Source: PALSA-243 sp049522755
Lineage (GTDB): Bacteria > Acidobacteriota > Terriglobia > Bryobacterales > Bryobacteraceae
Direction: 5' to 3'
Assembly: GCA_049522755.1 (NCBI GenBank)
Contig: JBEKNN010000002.1
Coordinates: 1 to 64,000, forward strand
DNA: 64,000 bases
Below the pieces are notes generated by a model. It made no database searches, was not told the DNA's origin, and worked only from the letters and a program-made list of their open reading frames with translations. The translations under genes and the position numbers were made by a program. Of the stretch, positions 42,299 through 51,244 are shown piece after piece; the stretch's first letter is position 1, and each line of letters starts with the position of its first letter.

Positions 42299-43075
42299 TT
42301 AGCGGAAATGTACTTTCGCGATCCCCAATGCGGCGAACTCGGCGACAAATGTTTGACCAGCGCGCGCCGGGTAAGCGCGAGTTAGACCCCCGGTGAGAAC
42401 GATGCTCCCCGCTGCCAGCGTCTGTTCGCGGCGACCTAAGGCATTCACCAGCCAGGCCAAAGCGTTGAGCGGATCGTCAAGCGCATTCGCGCCAATCCCG
42501 GTGTCTAACACATATCCTTCAGACCACAGGGTAACGCCGAGGAGCGACAGAGTATCGACGCTCGCAAACGGCCTTAGAGATCCAAGCACAAACCGAGCGC
42601 TGGAACTGTTATCGGCAATGTTGTCGTTCGCAGTGAACTTATATTCCTTATAACGCGTGTCAACGATTTCAATAGCCGGCGCAACGGCTTCCACTGCAGC
42701 ATAGACCGACGCGCGTGAGTGACCAACGCCATCGAGAGTTCGCCTGGTCAACAATCCTATTTCAGGCTCGACCAGGGGATGTATGAGCCGGGCGGCATCC
42801 ACAGCGCACGACGCGAACTCGATATTGTGATCGCTGGTCAAATACCCAAAGTTAGGCCGATCAACACCCATTTGAGCGCGCATGGCCGCACTGGTATATC
42901 CGAGCTTGTACCCAATGACGGCCTTCTCTCGCTTGCTCAGGTTCGTCAACGAGATCTGATAGGCCTCATCTTCGCTAATTCCAGGGTAATTTCGACTAAG
43001 GACGTCTATTGGTCTTACGTTGATTTCGGCGCTCCATAGCTGCTCCGCGAGAGTCTCAATGAGATGAGTATCCAT
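42299..43075 (-). CDS. 2-keto-4-pentenoate hydratase family enzyme (MhpD/DmpE type)
   Basis: A 258-residue member of the FAH-related hydratase/decarboxylase family that adds water to 2-hydroxypentadienoate to give 4-hydroxy-2-oxovalerate. Motifs include YQISLTNLSKREKAVIGYKLG, the metal-binding acids in LIHPLVEPEIGLL and the C-terminal GSIVLTGGLTRAYPARAG. The aldolase and dehydrogenase that would take the product further are at 48.4-50.4 kb on the same strand. It starts 19 bases downstream of a PQQ dehydrogenase gene and is probably cotranscribed. A related decarboxylase (DmpH type) cannot be excluded. Confidence 0.87.
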   Translation of the reverse strand: MDTHLIETLAEQLWSAEINVRPIDVLSRNYPGISEDEAYQISLTNLSKREKAVIGYKLGYTSAAMRAQMGVDRPNFGYLTSDHNIEFASCAVDAARLIHPLVEPEIGLLTRRTLDGVGHSRASVYAAVEAVAPAIEIVDTRYKEYKFTANDNIADNSSSARFVLGSLRPFASVDTLSLLGVTLWSEGYVLDTGIGANALDDPLNALAWLVNALGRREQTLAAGSIVLTGGLTRAYPARAGQTFVAEFAALGIAKVHFR

Positions 43076-43094
43076 AAACTATGACGGAACGATT

Positions 43095-45089
43095 TCAATT
43101 CACGAGCGCGAAGGCAAAGATCCCGCCCGTGCCCGCAAGCACCACATACTGCTTGCCCCCAACCATGTATGTCATCGGCGAAGCCCTCCACACCTGTCCG
43201 GCCTCGAAATGCCAGACCGGCTTTCCCGTTTTCGAATCCACGGCGGTGAAGGTCCCTCCGTTTTCGCCAAAGAACACCAGTCCGCCCGCGGTTGCGAGCG
43301 TCCCGGCGGCGCCTCCGCCGGAGAGCGGATAATCCCAAACCTTCTGGCCGGTGCGAATGTCCACGGCGCGGATGAAACTCGCGCTGCCAGGCTGCCCGGC
43401 CGCGACGCCGCCAAAAAAGCGCTCGCCGATTTCGATGGGCGCGGGGTCCTTCCTATAGATGGCGCACCCGTCGCTCGCGCGGACATAGAAGAGTTTGGAT
43501 GTCGGATCGAAAGAGGTCGAGGGCCAGTTGGCGCCGCCGCCGGCGGAAGGGCAAACCAGAGATCCTTCCAGCGTGGAATCAAAATGTTCGGTGAAGATCG
43601 GACGGCCATCCTTGCCGTATCCGGTAGCCCAATTCACCTTTGAAAACGGCTTTGCCAATAGCAGTTCCCCATTGGTCCGGTCGAGGACGAAGAAAAATCC
43701 ATTGCGGTCGCCATGCAGCAGCAGCTGGCGCGGACGCCCCTCCCACGGCTCGTCCGCCAGAAGCAGCGGCTCCACCGCATCCCAGTCGTGCATGTCGTGG
43801 GGCGTGAACTGAAAATGCCACTTCAGTTGCCCGGTCTTCACGTCCAGCGCCACCACGCTCGCAGTGTAAAGATTGTCGCCTTTGCGCTCGTCGCCATTGT
43901 AGTTCGGGCAGGGATTGCCCACCGCCCAATACACCGTCGCCAGGTTGGGATCGTACGAGCCCGTCAGCCAGGTCGCGCCGCAACCGTGCTCGAGGGCATT
44001 TCCGATCCACGTTTCCGAGCCCTTTTCGCCGCGCGCCGGAATGCTGTAGAAGCGCCAGACGCGCTTGCCGGTGGATACCTCATAGGCGTCCACGAATCCG
44101 CGCGCGCCTTCCTCGCCGCCGGCCACGCCGGAGAGCACCAGATCCCCGATGGCAAGCGGAGCGCCCGTTGCGCTGTACCCTTCCTTAGCGTCGGCCATGG
44201 CGACATCCCACAGTTTGCGGCCGGTCCCCCGGTCGAGAGCCAGCAGGTGCGCGTTGTCGGTGATCATGAACACGCGGTTCCCGGAGACCGCCACGCCGCG
44301 ATTGGCTCCGCCACTGGCTTCGCTCAACAGGCCGGGAGTGCGCGCCGTTCGGAACGACCAAATCTGGCGGCCCGCGATTGCGTCGAGAGCGTAAGCCTCG
44401 TTTGGCCCGGTGATGTACATCACGCCATCCACCACCACGGGGGTCACTTCCAGGCGCGGGGCACCGGGAACCGGAAACACCCAGGCGGGGGCGAGACGCT
44501 GCACGTTATTCGCGTTGATCTGGTCGAGCGTGCTGTAGCGGTTCCCGGTGTAATTGCCATCGTAACTGGTCCAATCCTGTTTCGGTTCGATCGCGTGTTC
44601 GCTGTAAGTCTCGCCATCGCGCGCCAGAAGGTGGAACCTGCCATCGCCTGTCAACAGCGTCGCGCTGAAACTGGTCAAGCTTGTCAATGTGCCATCGAGG
44701 GCGCGCCCGTCCTGCAGTTTCAGAGTCGCCGGATGTGGCTGGAATGGCGCGCCGCCCCGGCCGCCGCCGCCTCGGCCTGCACCGGCCGCGCCCTGAATCT
44801 TTCCGGTAGCCAGGCCGTGCAGGTGAGTCAACAGAGTTTGCATCTCGTCGTCGCTGAAGTCGAAGCGGGGCATACCTTTGTCGAGGCGGCCCGTTCGCAC
44901 CAACGCGGCGATTTCCGAGTCGGAGTGGGAGCCGACGAAGCCGAGGATGCCAGGCGCACGTTCTGTCCCGTTAGCGTCGCCGCCGTGGCAGATCGTGCAA
45001 TGGCTGGTGAAGCTCCTGAAAGATTTCGGCGCCTGCTGCGCGAACACCGGCGCAGCTGCAAGCAACAGATAGCAAATTGTGATTCGCAC
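43095..45089 (-). CDS. PQQ-dependent dehydrogenase with N-terminal cytochrome c domain
   Basis: An exported 664-residue quinohaemoprotein. It has a signal peptide (MRITICYLLLAAAPVFAQ) and a cytochrome c domain at about 20-95 with the haem-binding CTICH (Cys31, Cys34, His35) and axial Met in GMPRFDFSDDEM. A Gly-rich linker follows, then an eight-bladed PQQ propeller from about 165 on with WTSYDGNYTGNRYSTLDQIN, YWAVGNPCPNYNGDERKGDN, FTPHDMHDWDAVEP and the closing ASPMTYMVGGKQYVVLAGTG. It oxidises alcohols or aldehydes in the periplasm and passes electrons through its haem. The start is GTG, and the gene leads an operon with the hydratase. A domain of unknown role (about 118-160) separates haem and propeller. 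Confidence 0.92.
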   Translation of the reverse strand: MRITICYLLLAAAPVFAQQAPKSFRSFTSHCTICHGGDANGTERAPGILGFVGSHSDSEIAALVRTGRLDKGMPRFDFSDDEMQTLLTHLHGLATGKIQGAAGAGRGGGGRGGAPFQPHPATLKLQDGRALDGTLTSLTSFSATLLTGDGRFHLLARDGETYSEHAIEPKQDWTSYDGNYTGNRYSTLDQINANNVQRLAPAWVFPVPGAPRLEVTPVVVDGVMYITGPNEAYALDAIAGRQIWSFRTARTPGLLSEASGGANRGVAVSGNRVFMITDNAHLLALDRGTGRKLWDVAMADAKEGYSATGAPLAIGDLVLSGVAGGEEGARGFVDAYEVSTGKRVWRFYSIPARGEKGSETWIGNALEHGCGATWLTGSYDPNLATVYWAVGNPCPNYNGDERKGDNLYTASVVALDVKTGQLKWHFQFTPHDMHDWDAVEPLLLADEPWEGRPRQLLLHGDRNGFFFVLDRTNGELLLAKPFSKVNWATGYGKDGRPIFTEHFDSTLEGSLVCPSAGGGANWPSTSFDPTSKLFYVRASDGCAIYRKDPAPIEIGERFFGGVAAGQPGSASFIRAVDIRTGQKVWDYPLSGGGAAGTLATAGGLVFFGENGGTFTAVDSKTGKPVWHFEAGQVWRASPMTYMVGGKQYVVLAGTGGIFAFALVN

Positions 45090-45219
45090 GTTAACCTGGC
45101 CCTCTACCCATGTGGTTCTTGAGGCCCGCGCACAAGCAACTTCGGATCAATCGCTTTCCGCGCAGCTTCGGCGGTGGAATGCTACGGCGAGCCCACGCGA
45201 CTAGATTCTATCGCGTCTC

Positions 45220-46254
45220 TCATCCTGGCTTCGCATCCCGGCTTCGCATCCCGGCAACCGTCGCGTCCAATCTGCGGCCGATGAGAACAATCGCGGTTGA
45301 ACGGACACGCACGAATTTGTCGCTGTGCGGGCCAAACGGGTCGTTGGCCCATATCCGCATCAGGCCGTAACGCGACGCAATTGCCGCGGCCTTTTTGGGG
45401 AAGCCTTGGAGCGTTTCTCGTCTCACGACGGTTTCCTCTGTAACGGGTCCGCAGAATTCGACTTCAAAGCTGCAAACCCCGGCGCTATTCGCCTCGGCCA
45501 GGGCATCCGCAAGCCTATTTTGCGCATATACCGCCAAGTCCATCTCCGCTGAAAGAATATTGAATTTGCGGAACAGCGCTAACAACATGTTTCTCTGCTC
45601 GGGAGGATCCTCGTCGCTCAAGACGCCGTCTGGAACATCAAGCCACGATTCAATCTTATTTGCGGCAGCGGAAGAAAGTGTGGTCTGTCGAAGCGCAGGC
45701 ATTTGCGTCCGCAAACGCTCCCTGTCGATGAGCACCAATACCCTGGAGAATTGGCGGTTATCGTCGGCTCCATTCGTATAAAGGAGCGGGAGCAGTCCCC
45801 GCCGTGCGGCATCCGGTCCGAGAATGGCGGACTGTTCCCGCAGGTCTAGAATTCGGACGATCACACCGCCCGGCTTAAGCACCCGCCACATGCCTGCAAA
45901 CGAGGCTACAAGCACGGGTTGCGGAATTGCATCCGCGACAGAAAGCTCGGCGATCACATCCGTTGCCCCGTCCGAAACTTCCAGAAGATCCGGCAGCGTT
46001 GCCAGGGTTTGGCCGGGACCATGTACGGTTTGATCGGTGCTCATCCAGTGAGTTCCAGGCGGCTCCTCCCCTTCGGTCAAGAGTGACAATTCGCCTGTTC
46101 CGGCTCCGATTTCCAGCACGACAGCTCCGGCGCCGAGATGAGGTACAAGCACCTTCCCGATAATCCGTCGGAGTGCGGGCCGCAGCCACACCGCTTCGCC
46201 CTGGCGGCCCCGGACAACGCCTCGCGTTTTCTGTTTCCATTCCGATCTGCTCAA
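45220..46254 (-). CDS. SAM-dependent methyltransferase-like protein
   Basis: A 344-residue protein with a class I methyltransferase core. Motif I is VVLEIGAGTGELSLL (47-61). An acidic loop follows (WMSTDQTVHGPGQTLA), then the motif-IV/post region VIAELSVADAIPQ and MWRVLKPGGVIVRILDL (122-138). The C-terminal half (about 190-344) has no known domain. A 13-bp tandem duplication (GGCTTCGCATCCC twice, 45227-45253) lies at the very end of the gene. It starts just before the divergent PQQ dehydrogenase gene. Substrate unknown. Confidence 0.75.
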   Translation of the reverse strand: MSRSEWKQKTRGVVRGRQGEAVWLRPALRRIIGKVLVPHLGAGAVVLEIGAGTGELSLLTEGEEPPGTHWMSTDQTVHGPGQTLATLPDLLEVSDGATDVIAELSVADAIPQPVLVASFAGMWRVLKPGGVIVRILDLREQSAILGPDAARRGLLPLLYTNGADDNRQFSRVLVLIDRERLRTQMPALRQTTLSSAAANKIESWLDVPDGVLSDEDPPEQRNMLLALFRKFNILSAEMDLAVYAQNRLADALAEANSAGVCSFEVEFCGPVTEETVVRRETLQGFPKKAAAIASRYGLMRIWANDPFGPHSDKFVRVRSTAIVLIGRRLDATVAGMRSRDAKPG

Positions 46255-46361
46255 ACGCTACTCGCCCCGTGGGATCCGCTCGACGCTCTATTTTGTCGGC
46301 GATAAATAATATAAGATACAACACGGAGCAAGGCCTAGCGTATTGTACCTGCCTTGTGCTT

Positions 46362-47999
46362 ATGCGTACCACGTCGGCCATACGAACTTGTCGCCTGATT
46401 CCCGCCGTTCTTATCTTCTCCGTATTCAGCCGCTCCGACGATCACAAGTCACACGAATGGCTGACCTGGGGAGACGGTCCGGAGCGAACCGGCTGGAACC
46501 GGAGCGAGAGCGCCATTTCCAAGAAGAACGTGGCCAGTCTCGATTTGAAGTGGAAGACGCAGATCGACAAGCAAGTTCCGATCGACATCGAATCAGGAGC
46601 GGCGATGCTCACGGCGCCGCTGGTGGTCGACGGCGTCAAGACCTCAAAGGGGTCGAAAGAGTTGGTCTTCACGCTGGCGGCGTCCAACACTCTTGCCGCG
46701 CTGGATGCCAAGACCGGATCGATCGTCTGGCAGCGCACCTTCACCAACAAAGTACCGCCCCCGGCCGACGCGACCTGGGTCTGCACCAACACGTCCACAG
46801 CAACTCCGGTGATCGACAAAGCGCGAGGGACCATCGACTTGATCAGCGCGGACGGCGTGCTCCATTTGGCTAGCCTCGCCGATGGGGAAGACAAAGAGCC
46901 TCCGGTCGATTTTGTGCCGCCGTATTCGAGAAACTGGAGTTTGAATCTGGTCGACGGCACGATCTACACCAACGTGGGGCGCGGTTGCGGAGGGACGCGG
47001 GAGAAGCCGGTCGGCTCGATGATGGTCGCCATGGACTTGAACGATCCGGCTCATCCGGTGACGCGATTCGTCATCAGCACAGGTAGACCGGGCGGATCGT
47101 GGGGCCGCGCAGGAATGGTTTGGGGATTCGGCGCGCTGTTCGCCCAGACCGCGGACGCGCCGTGGGATCCCGACGACAAAAAATGGGGCCAGAGCCTGGT
47201 CAAGCTTGCACCGAAAACTCTGAAGCTGGAAGACTATTTCACGCCACCCAATCTGGATCTGATCAACGAAAAAGATCTTGATTTCGGGTCGGGCGGCCCG
47301 GTCACGTTTACCGATGGCGGGATGCAGATTGTGGCCGCCGCAGGCAAAGATGGGATCATTTACCTGTTGGACAACAAATCGCTCGGAGGGGCGGACCATC
47401 GCACTCCGCTCTACTCCCTCAAAGTGGGGAATGAAGCGGAAATGTATGCTGCCAACGGCATGTGGGGCGCAATGGCCACGGGCCTCGATTCCAGGAACGG
47501 CCGCTGGCTCTACGTCCCGATGTGGGGTCCGCCTGCCAGGGACGTTCACTTCAGCGGCGCCAATGGCGATGCGGCGGACGGAAGTATATTAGCCTTCAAA
47601 GTGGCGATCGAAGATCAAAAGCCCAAGCTGCTTCCCATCTGGAATTCGCGGAATCTCGCGGTCCCGGAACCGCCCGTGCTGGCCAACGGGATGATCTTCG
47701 CTATCTCCACCGGAGAAAACACCATTCAGCGTCACACCGATCCGCGCTACCAGGTGTTTTACCGCAAGCCGACCGACCCGCCGCTTTCGACGCGCGGCCT
47801 TCTAACTCCCGAAGAACGCGGCCAGCACACGACTCATACCATCCTTTACGCATTCGACGCGGAAACTGGCGCCGAGCTCTTTTCGAGTAAGGACAAGATC
47901 GACGACTGGACTCACTTGAGCAGCATCACCGTGGCCGACGGCCAGGTTTATGTCACTACGCGGAAATCGTTTATCTATGCGTTCGGGCTTAAGAAGTAA
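46362..47999 (+). CDS. PQQ-type propeller dehydrogenase without haem domain
   Basis: An exported propeller protein of about 545 residues. It has a short hydrophobic leader (IPAVLIFSVFSRS), then WLTWGDGPERTGWNRSESAI, DLKWKTQID, LAALDAKTGSIVWQRTF, GKDGIIYLLDNKSL, GANGDAADGSILAFKV and YAFDAETGAELFSS. The W-docking repeats are typical of PQQ propellers, but no CxxCH haem motif is present. It therefore needs an external cytochrome, or binds ligand without redox. I place the start at ATG 46362, because the signal-like segment follows; the upstream frame (from 46173) crosses the divergent methyltransferase start. A remnant of another PQQ gene lies 12 bases downstream. Confidence 0.82.
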   Translation: MRTTSAIRTCRLIPAVLIFSVFSRSDDHKSHEWLTWGDGPERTGWNRSESAISKKNVASLDLKWKTQIDKQVPIDIESGAAMLTAPLVVDGVKTSKGSKELVFTLAASNTLAALDAKTGSIVWQRTFTNKVPPPADATWVCTNTSTATPVIDKARGTIDLISADGVLHLASLADGEDKEPPVDFVPPYSRNWSLNLVDGTIYTNVGRGCGGTREKPVGSMMVAMDLNDPAHPVTRFVISTGRPGGSWGRAGMVWGFGALFAQTADAPWDPDDKKWGQSLVKLAPKTLKLEDYFTPPNLDLINEKDLDFGSGGPVTFTDGGMQIVAAAGKDGIIYLLDNKSLGGADHRTPLYSLKVGNEAEMYAANGMWGAMATGLDSRNGRWLYVPMWGPPARDVHFSGANGDAADGSILAFKVAIEDQKPKLLPIWNSRNLAVPEPPVLANGMIFAISTGENTIQRHTDPRYQVFYRKPTDPPLSTRGLLTPEERGQHTTHTILYAFDAETGAELFSSKDKIDDWTHLSSITVADGQVYVTTRKSFIYAFGLKK

Positions 48000-48011
48000 A
48001 GGCTGATTCAC

Positions 48012-48368
48012 GTGCAACACATCGAACTTCTGCATGACGCGGCTTGTCTCGATCGCGTGCGGCTTCGTGCGCTCGATATCGAAACCGGCAATGTGGCTTG
48101 GGAGGTTCGGCAGTTCGGCTCGACCGAAGCGAATTATTCGGGCGTGCTGGCGACCTCGGGTGGCGTTGTTTTCTACGGTGAGACCGCTGGAGGGTTTTCG
48201 GCGCTGGACGCCCGGTCGGGAAATCCGCTCTGGCATTTCGATACCACCCAGATCTGGAAGGGGTCGCCGATGACATCTCTGGATCATGGGCGGCAGTATG
48301 TTGCCATCGCAGGAGGCAGTACGATCTATTCTTTCGCTCTCGATTCTGGCGCGATCGACCAGAAGTAG
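48012..48368 (+). pseudogene. C-terminal remnant of a PQQ dehydrogenase
   Basis: The 118-residue frame carries only the last two propeller blades of a PQQ alcohol dehydrogenase: ALDIETGNVAWEV, SGVLATSGGVVFYGE, GGFSALDARSGNPLWHF and KGSPMTSLDHGRQYVAIAGG. The same region of the intact enzyme at 43095-45089 reads VDIRTGQKVWDY and ASPMTYMVGGKQYVVLAGTG. The first 20 residues do not match the family, no signal peptide exists and the rest of the gene is missing, so this is a truncated relic. Confidence 0.85.
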
Positions 48369-48441
48369 CTGCGCGAACCACTCTGGATCATGCGCGACTG
48401 GCCTCGGTCGCGACAAGCGTGGATCGCGATACAGGCGCTCG

Positions 48442-49494
48442 TCATCGCGAGGCGGAAGCGGGTGCGGCCACTTTCGCGTCGCGCTCCGCGATCAGATCGA
48501 GCGTGGCGTCCACGATCATATCTTCCTGGCCGCCCACCATTCGCCGCCGGCCCAACTCCGTCAGAATCTCGCGCGTGTCGATTCCGTAGCGCGCGGAGGC
48601 CGCCTCGGCGTGGCGCAGGAAGCTCGAATAGACGCCAGCGTAGCCAAGCGACAGCGTCTCGCGATCTACGCGCACCGGGCGGTCCTGAATCGGGCGAATC
48701 AGATCCTCGGCCGCGTCCATCAGCGCATAAAGATCGCATCCGTGGTTCGCATGCATCCGGTTGAGAACCGCGATCAATACTTCGAGGGGCGCATTTCCAG
48801 CCCCCGCTCCCATGCCCGCGAGCGACCCATCGACGCGCGTCGCGCCATGCTCGATTGCGACAATCGTATTGGCCACGCCAAGCGAAAGATTGTGATGCGC
48901 ATGCATCCCCATTTGCGTGCGCGCATCCAGCAGATCGTGAAATGCCGTAAACCGCTCCGCGACTTCATGCATCAGCAGCGCGCCTGCGGAATCGACCACA
49001 TACACGCAGTGGGCGCCGTAGGACTCCATGAGTTTTGCCTGCCGGGCCAGTTCCGCGGGAGGCGTCATGTGGGCCATCATCAGGAATCCCGCCACATCCA
49101 TCCCGAGCTCGCGGGCGTGCTCCATGTGCTGCCTGGCGATGTCGGCCTCCGTCGAATGCGTGGCGATGCGCACGGATCGGGCGCCGGCCTGATAAGCGCA
49201 GTGCAAATCCTCCACCGTGCCGATACCGGGGATCAACAGCACGGTTACCTTGGCGCGCGTCACGCTGCCGGCGACGGCTTCGATCCACTCGAGATCGGTA
49301 TGGGCTCCGAATCCGTAGTTAAAGCTCGATCCGGAAAGCCCGTCTCCGTGGGTGATCTCGATCGCGTCAACGCCGGCCCGGTCGAGAGCCGCGGCAATTT
49401 CGATCACCTGCGAGATCGAATACCGATGCCGGATGGCATGCATCCCGTCGCGCAAGGTAACGTCTTGTATGTAAAGCCGGGTTCCATCCATCAT
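48442..49494 (-). CDS. 4-hydroxy-2-oxovalerate aldolase (DmpG/MhpE type)
   Basis: The enzyme cleaves 4-hydroxy-2-oxovalerate to pyruvate and acetaldehyde. The sequence has the HMGL-like TIM-barrel start YIQDVTLRDGMHAIRHRYS, the metal-binding MGMHAHHNLSLGVAN, ITHGDGLSGSSFNYGF and the C-terminal communication domain with MGAGAGNAPLEVLIAVL. In this family the aldolase forms a channelling complex with the acylating acetaldehyde dehydrogenase encoded next door. I start at ATG 49494, because GGAG lies five bases upstream; a longer start at 49536 would overlap that neighbour. Confidence 0.93.
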   Translation of the reverse strand: MMDGTRLYIQDVTLRDGMHAIRHRYSISQVIEIAAALDRAGVDAIEITHGDGLSGSSFNYGFGAHTDLEWIEAVAGSVTRAKVTVLLIPGIGTVEDLHCAYQAGARSVRIATHSTEADIARQHMEHARELGMDVAGFLMMAHMTPPAELARQAKLMESYGAHCVYVVDSAGALLMHEVAERFTAFHDLLDARTQMGMHAHHNLSLGVANTIVAIEHGATRVDGSLAGMGAGAGNAPLEVLIAVLNRMHANHGCDLYALMDAAEDLIRPIQDRPVRVDRETLSLGYAGVYSSFLRHAEAASARYGIDTREILTELGRRRMVGGQEDMIVDATLDLIAERDAKVAAPASASR

Positions 49495-49508
49495 CGAATC
49501 TCCGCGCG

Positions 49509-50435
49509 CTAGTTCAGTCTTGCTTTGGCCAGACACTCGCCCGTGCGAAGGGCGGCCGACGTCATGATATCGAGATTGCCCGCATATTTCGGAAGATAGT
49601 GTCCCGCGCCTTCGATCTCAAGAAAGATTGACGTCTTAATGCCGTGAAATATCCCCAGCCCGGAAATTCGCATGGGGTCGGAGGGCGTCCCGGCGCGTTC
49701 GAACTGCACACGCTGCTTGAGGCGATAACCGGGAACGTAGCTGGTCACGTCCCGCACCATTTGCTCGATCGAGTGCTCGATGTCGCCGGTGTCCGCGTCT
49801 TCGCTCAGACAGAAGACCGTGTTGCGCATGATGAGCGGGGGCTCGGCCGGATTCAATACGATGATGGCTTTGCCCCTGGATGCTCCGCCGATGCGCTCAA
49901 TCGCCCTCGACGTGGTCTGGGTAAATTCGTCGATATTGGCGCGGGTTCCCGGCCCGGCCGATTTGCTGGCGATGCTCGATACGATTTCCCCATAGTGTAC
50001 TTTCGCTACGCGGTTCACGGCGGCAACCATGGGAATGGTCGCCTGCCCGCCGCAGCTGACCATGTTCAAATTGGGAGCATCCAAATGCGCGCCGAGATTT
50101 ACCACGGGGACTACGTAAGGCCCCAGGGCGGCGGGCGTCAAATCGATAAGCTGCCGGCCGAGGCCGCGCAGCTCAGCGTCATGGCGCGCATGAGCTTTGG
50201 CGGAAGTGGCGTCGAACACGATGCGGATGTCGTCAAACCCCGGCATCGCAAGCAAACCCGTAACTCCACGATCGGTGACGGGCACCCCCATGCGATGAGC
50301 GCGCTTCAGGCCATCGGATTCAGGGTCGATTCCAACAAACGCGCCAACTTCGAGAGTTTCCGAGGTACGAAGAATCTTGATCAGCAGATCGGTACCGATG
50401 TTTCCGGAGCCGAGAATGGCCACTTTCGTCTTCAT
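49509..50435 (-). CDS. Acetaldehyde dehydrogenase, acylating (DmpF/MhpF type)
   Basis: The enzyme converts acetaldehyde and CoA to acetyl-CoA with NAD+, in complex with the aldolase encoded 14 bases downstream. The 308-residue form has the nucleotide-binding KVAILGSGNIGTDLLIKIL, the catalytic cysteine in NLNMVSCGGQATIPMV and PLIMRNTVFCLSED. I choose ATG 50435 (MKTKVAILGSG), nine codons after an ATG that lies inside the promoter palindrome. The -35/-10 pair TTGACA-17-TATGAT lies immediately upstream, with the palindrome over the -10. Confidence 0.93.
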   Translation of the reverse strand: MKTKVAILGSGNIGTDLLIKILRTSETLEVGAFVGIDPESDGLKRAHRMGVPVTDRGVTGLLAMPGFDDIRIVFDATSAKAHARHDAELRGLGRQLIDLTPAALGPYVVPVVNLGAHLDAPNLNMVSCGGQATIPMVAAVNRVAKVHYGEIVSSIASKSAGPGTRANIDEFTQTTSRAIERIGGASRGKAIIVLNPAEPPLIMRNTVFCLSEDADTGDIEHSIEQMVRDVTSYVPGYRLKQRVQFERAGTPSDPMRISGLGIFHGIKTSIFLEIEGAGHYLPKYAGNLDIMTSAALRTGECLAKARLN

Positions 50436-50445
50436 GGTGAGCGCC

Positions 50446-50479
50446 GATCTATCATAGATCACTTTGGAATGGGTGTCAA
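50446..50479 (-). promoter_or_regulatory. Promoter of the aldehyde dehydrogenase-aldolase operon, with palindromic operator
   Basis: On the minus strand TTGACA (50479-50474), 17 bases, TATGAT (50456-50451). The -10 box is the centre of the perfect palindrome GATCTATCATAGATC (50446-50460). A repressor bound there would block this promoter. The divergent GntR/FCD regulator is the obvious candidate. Confidence 0.75.
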
Positions 50480-50536
50480 TCGAGCATTCCTTTCAAATAC
50501 AAGAATCCGGTCTCGTGCTATGATCGTTGCTAAGTC

Positions 50537-51244
50537 ATGGTGGATACTGCAAACCCTCCAGCCGCTAGCAGCGGGGTTTTTGAAAATATTGAAGTCGTCT
50601 CACTCACTGAGCGGGTGATAGCCGCCCTGAAAGGCGCATTCTTTTCGGGCGCGCTCAAGCCCGGAGACGCCATAATTGAACGCAAGATTGCGCGCGAGAT
50701 GAACGTCGGCTCGCCCGTGGTGCGGGAGGCTCTCATCTCCCTGAAACACGATGGGTTCGTGTGCCGGGTTAACAATAAAGGGACCTACGTCACAAAGTTC
50801 GACGCCGAAGAGGTGCGGGACCTGTACGCGCTCAGAATCGAACTCGAGACTCTGGCCTTGCAATGGGCGCGCCCGAGGGTCACCGAAGCGGATCTGGCGG
50901 ATCTGAAAACGCGCGTAGACCGGCTGGTGGAGGCCGGGCAGCGAGGCGACCGCCGCGATTTTCTGGAGCGGGATTTCGATTTTCACCGCAGCTGCTGGAA
51001 GCTGTCAGGCAACACTTTTCTGGCGGATACTTTAGAGCGTTTAATGGCGCCGCTGTTCGCGTTCGTCGTGCTGGCGAGCGGAAAGCCGCTGACGGCCTCG
51101 ATGGGCCGTGAGCATTACACATTGATCGAGTCGCTGCGCTCGATTGAGGAGCCGGAGTTCACGGCGCTGGTCCGCAAAACGATTACTGCCTTCGCTTTCC
51201 GCTGGATCACCTCAACCGGGACCGCCACTCGACCGTCTCCGTAA
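50537..51244 (+). CDS. GntR-family transcriptional regulator (FCD type)
   Basis: A 235-residue regulator with a winged-helix domain (about 20-90: LTERVIAALKGAFFSGALKP, GSPVVREALISLKHDGFV, NKGTYVTKFD) and an FCD ligand-binding domain (about 95-225) whose metal-binding signature includes ERDFDFHRSCWKLSGN and REHYTLIESLRS. FCD regulators sense carboxylic acids or sugar acids and control the adjacent catabolic genes. It is divergent from the aldehyde dehydrogenase-aldolase genes and upstream of the MFS/amidohydrolase operon. A TATGAT box (50519-50524) ends 12 bases before the ATG, so the message may be nearly leaderless. Confidence 0.9.
   Translation: MVDTANPPAASSGVFENIEVVSLTERVIAALKGAFFSGALKPGDAIIERKIAREMNVGSPVVREALISLKHDGFVCRVNNKGTYVTKFDAEEVRDLYALRIELETLALQWARPRVTEADLADLKTRVDRLVEAGQRGDRRDFLERDFDFHRSCWKLSGNTFLADTLERLMAPLFAFVVLASGKPLTASMGREHYTLIESLRSIEEPEFTALVRKTITAFAFRWITSTGTATRPSP

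Noticed and set aside
43713..45122. Open frame of 469 codons on the plus strand
   Set aside because: It is antisense to the PQQ dehydrogenase with its haem motif and propeller repeats.
42299..50435. Complete aromatic meta-cleavage pathway
   Set aside because: Only hydratase, aldolase and acylating dehydrogenase are present. Ring hydroxylation, ring cleavage and hydrolase genes are missing.
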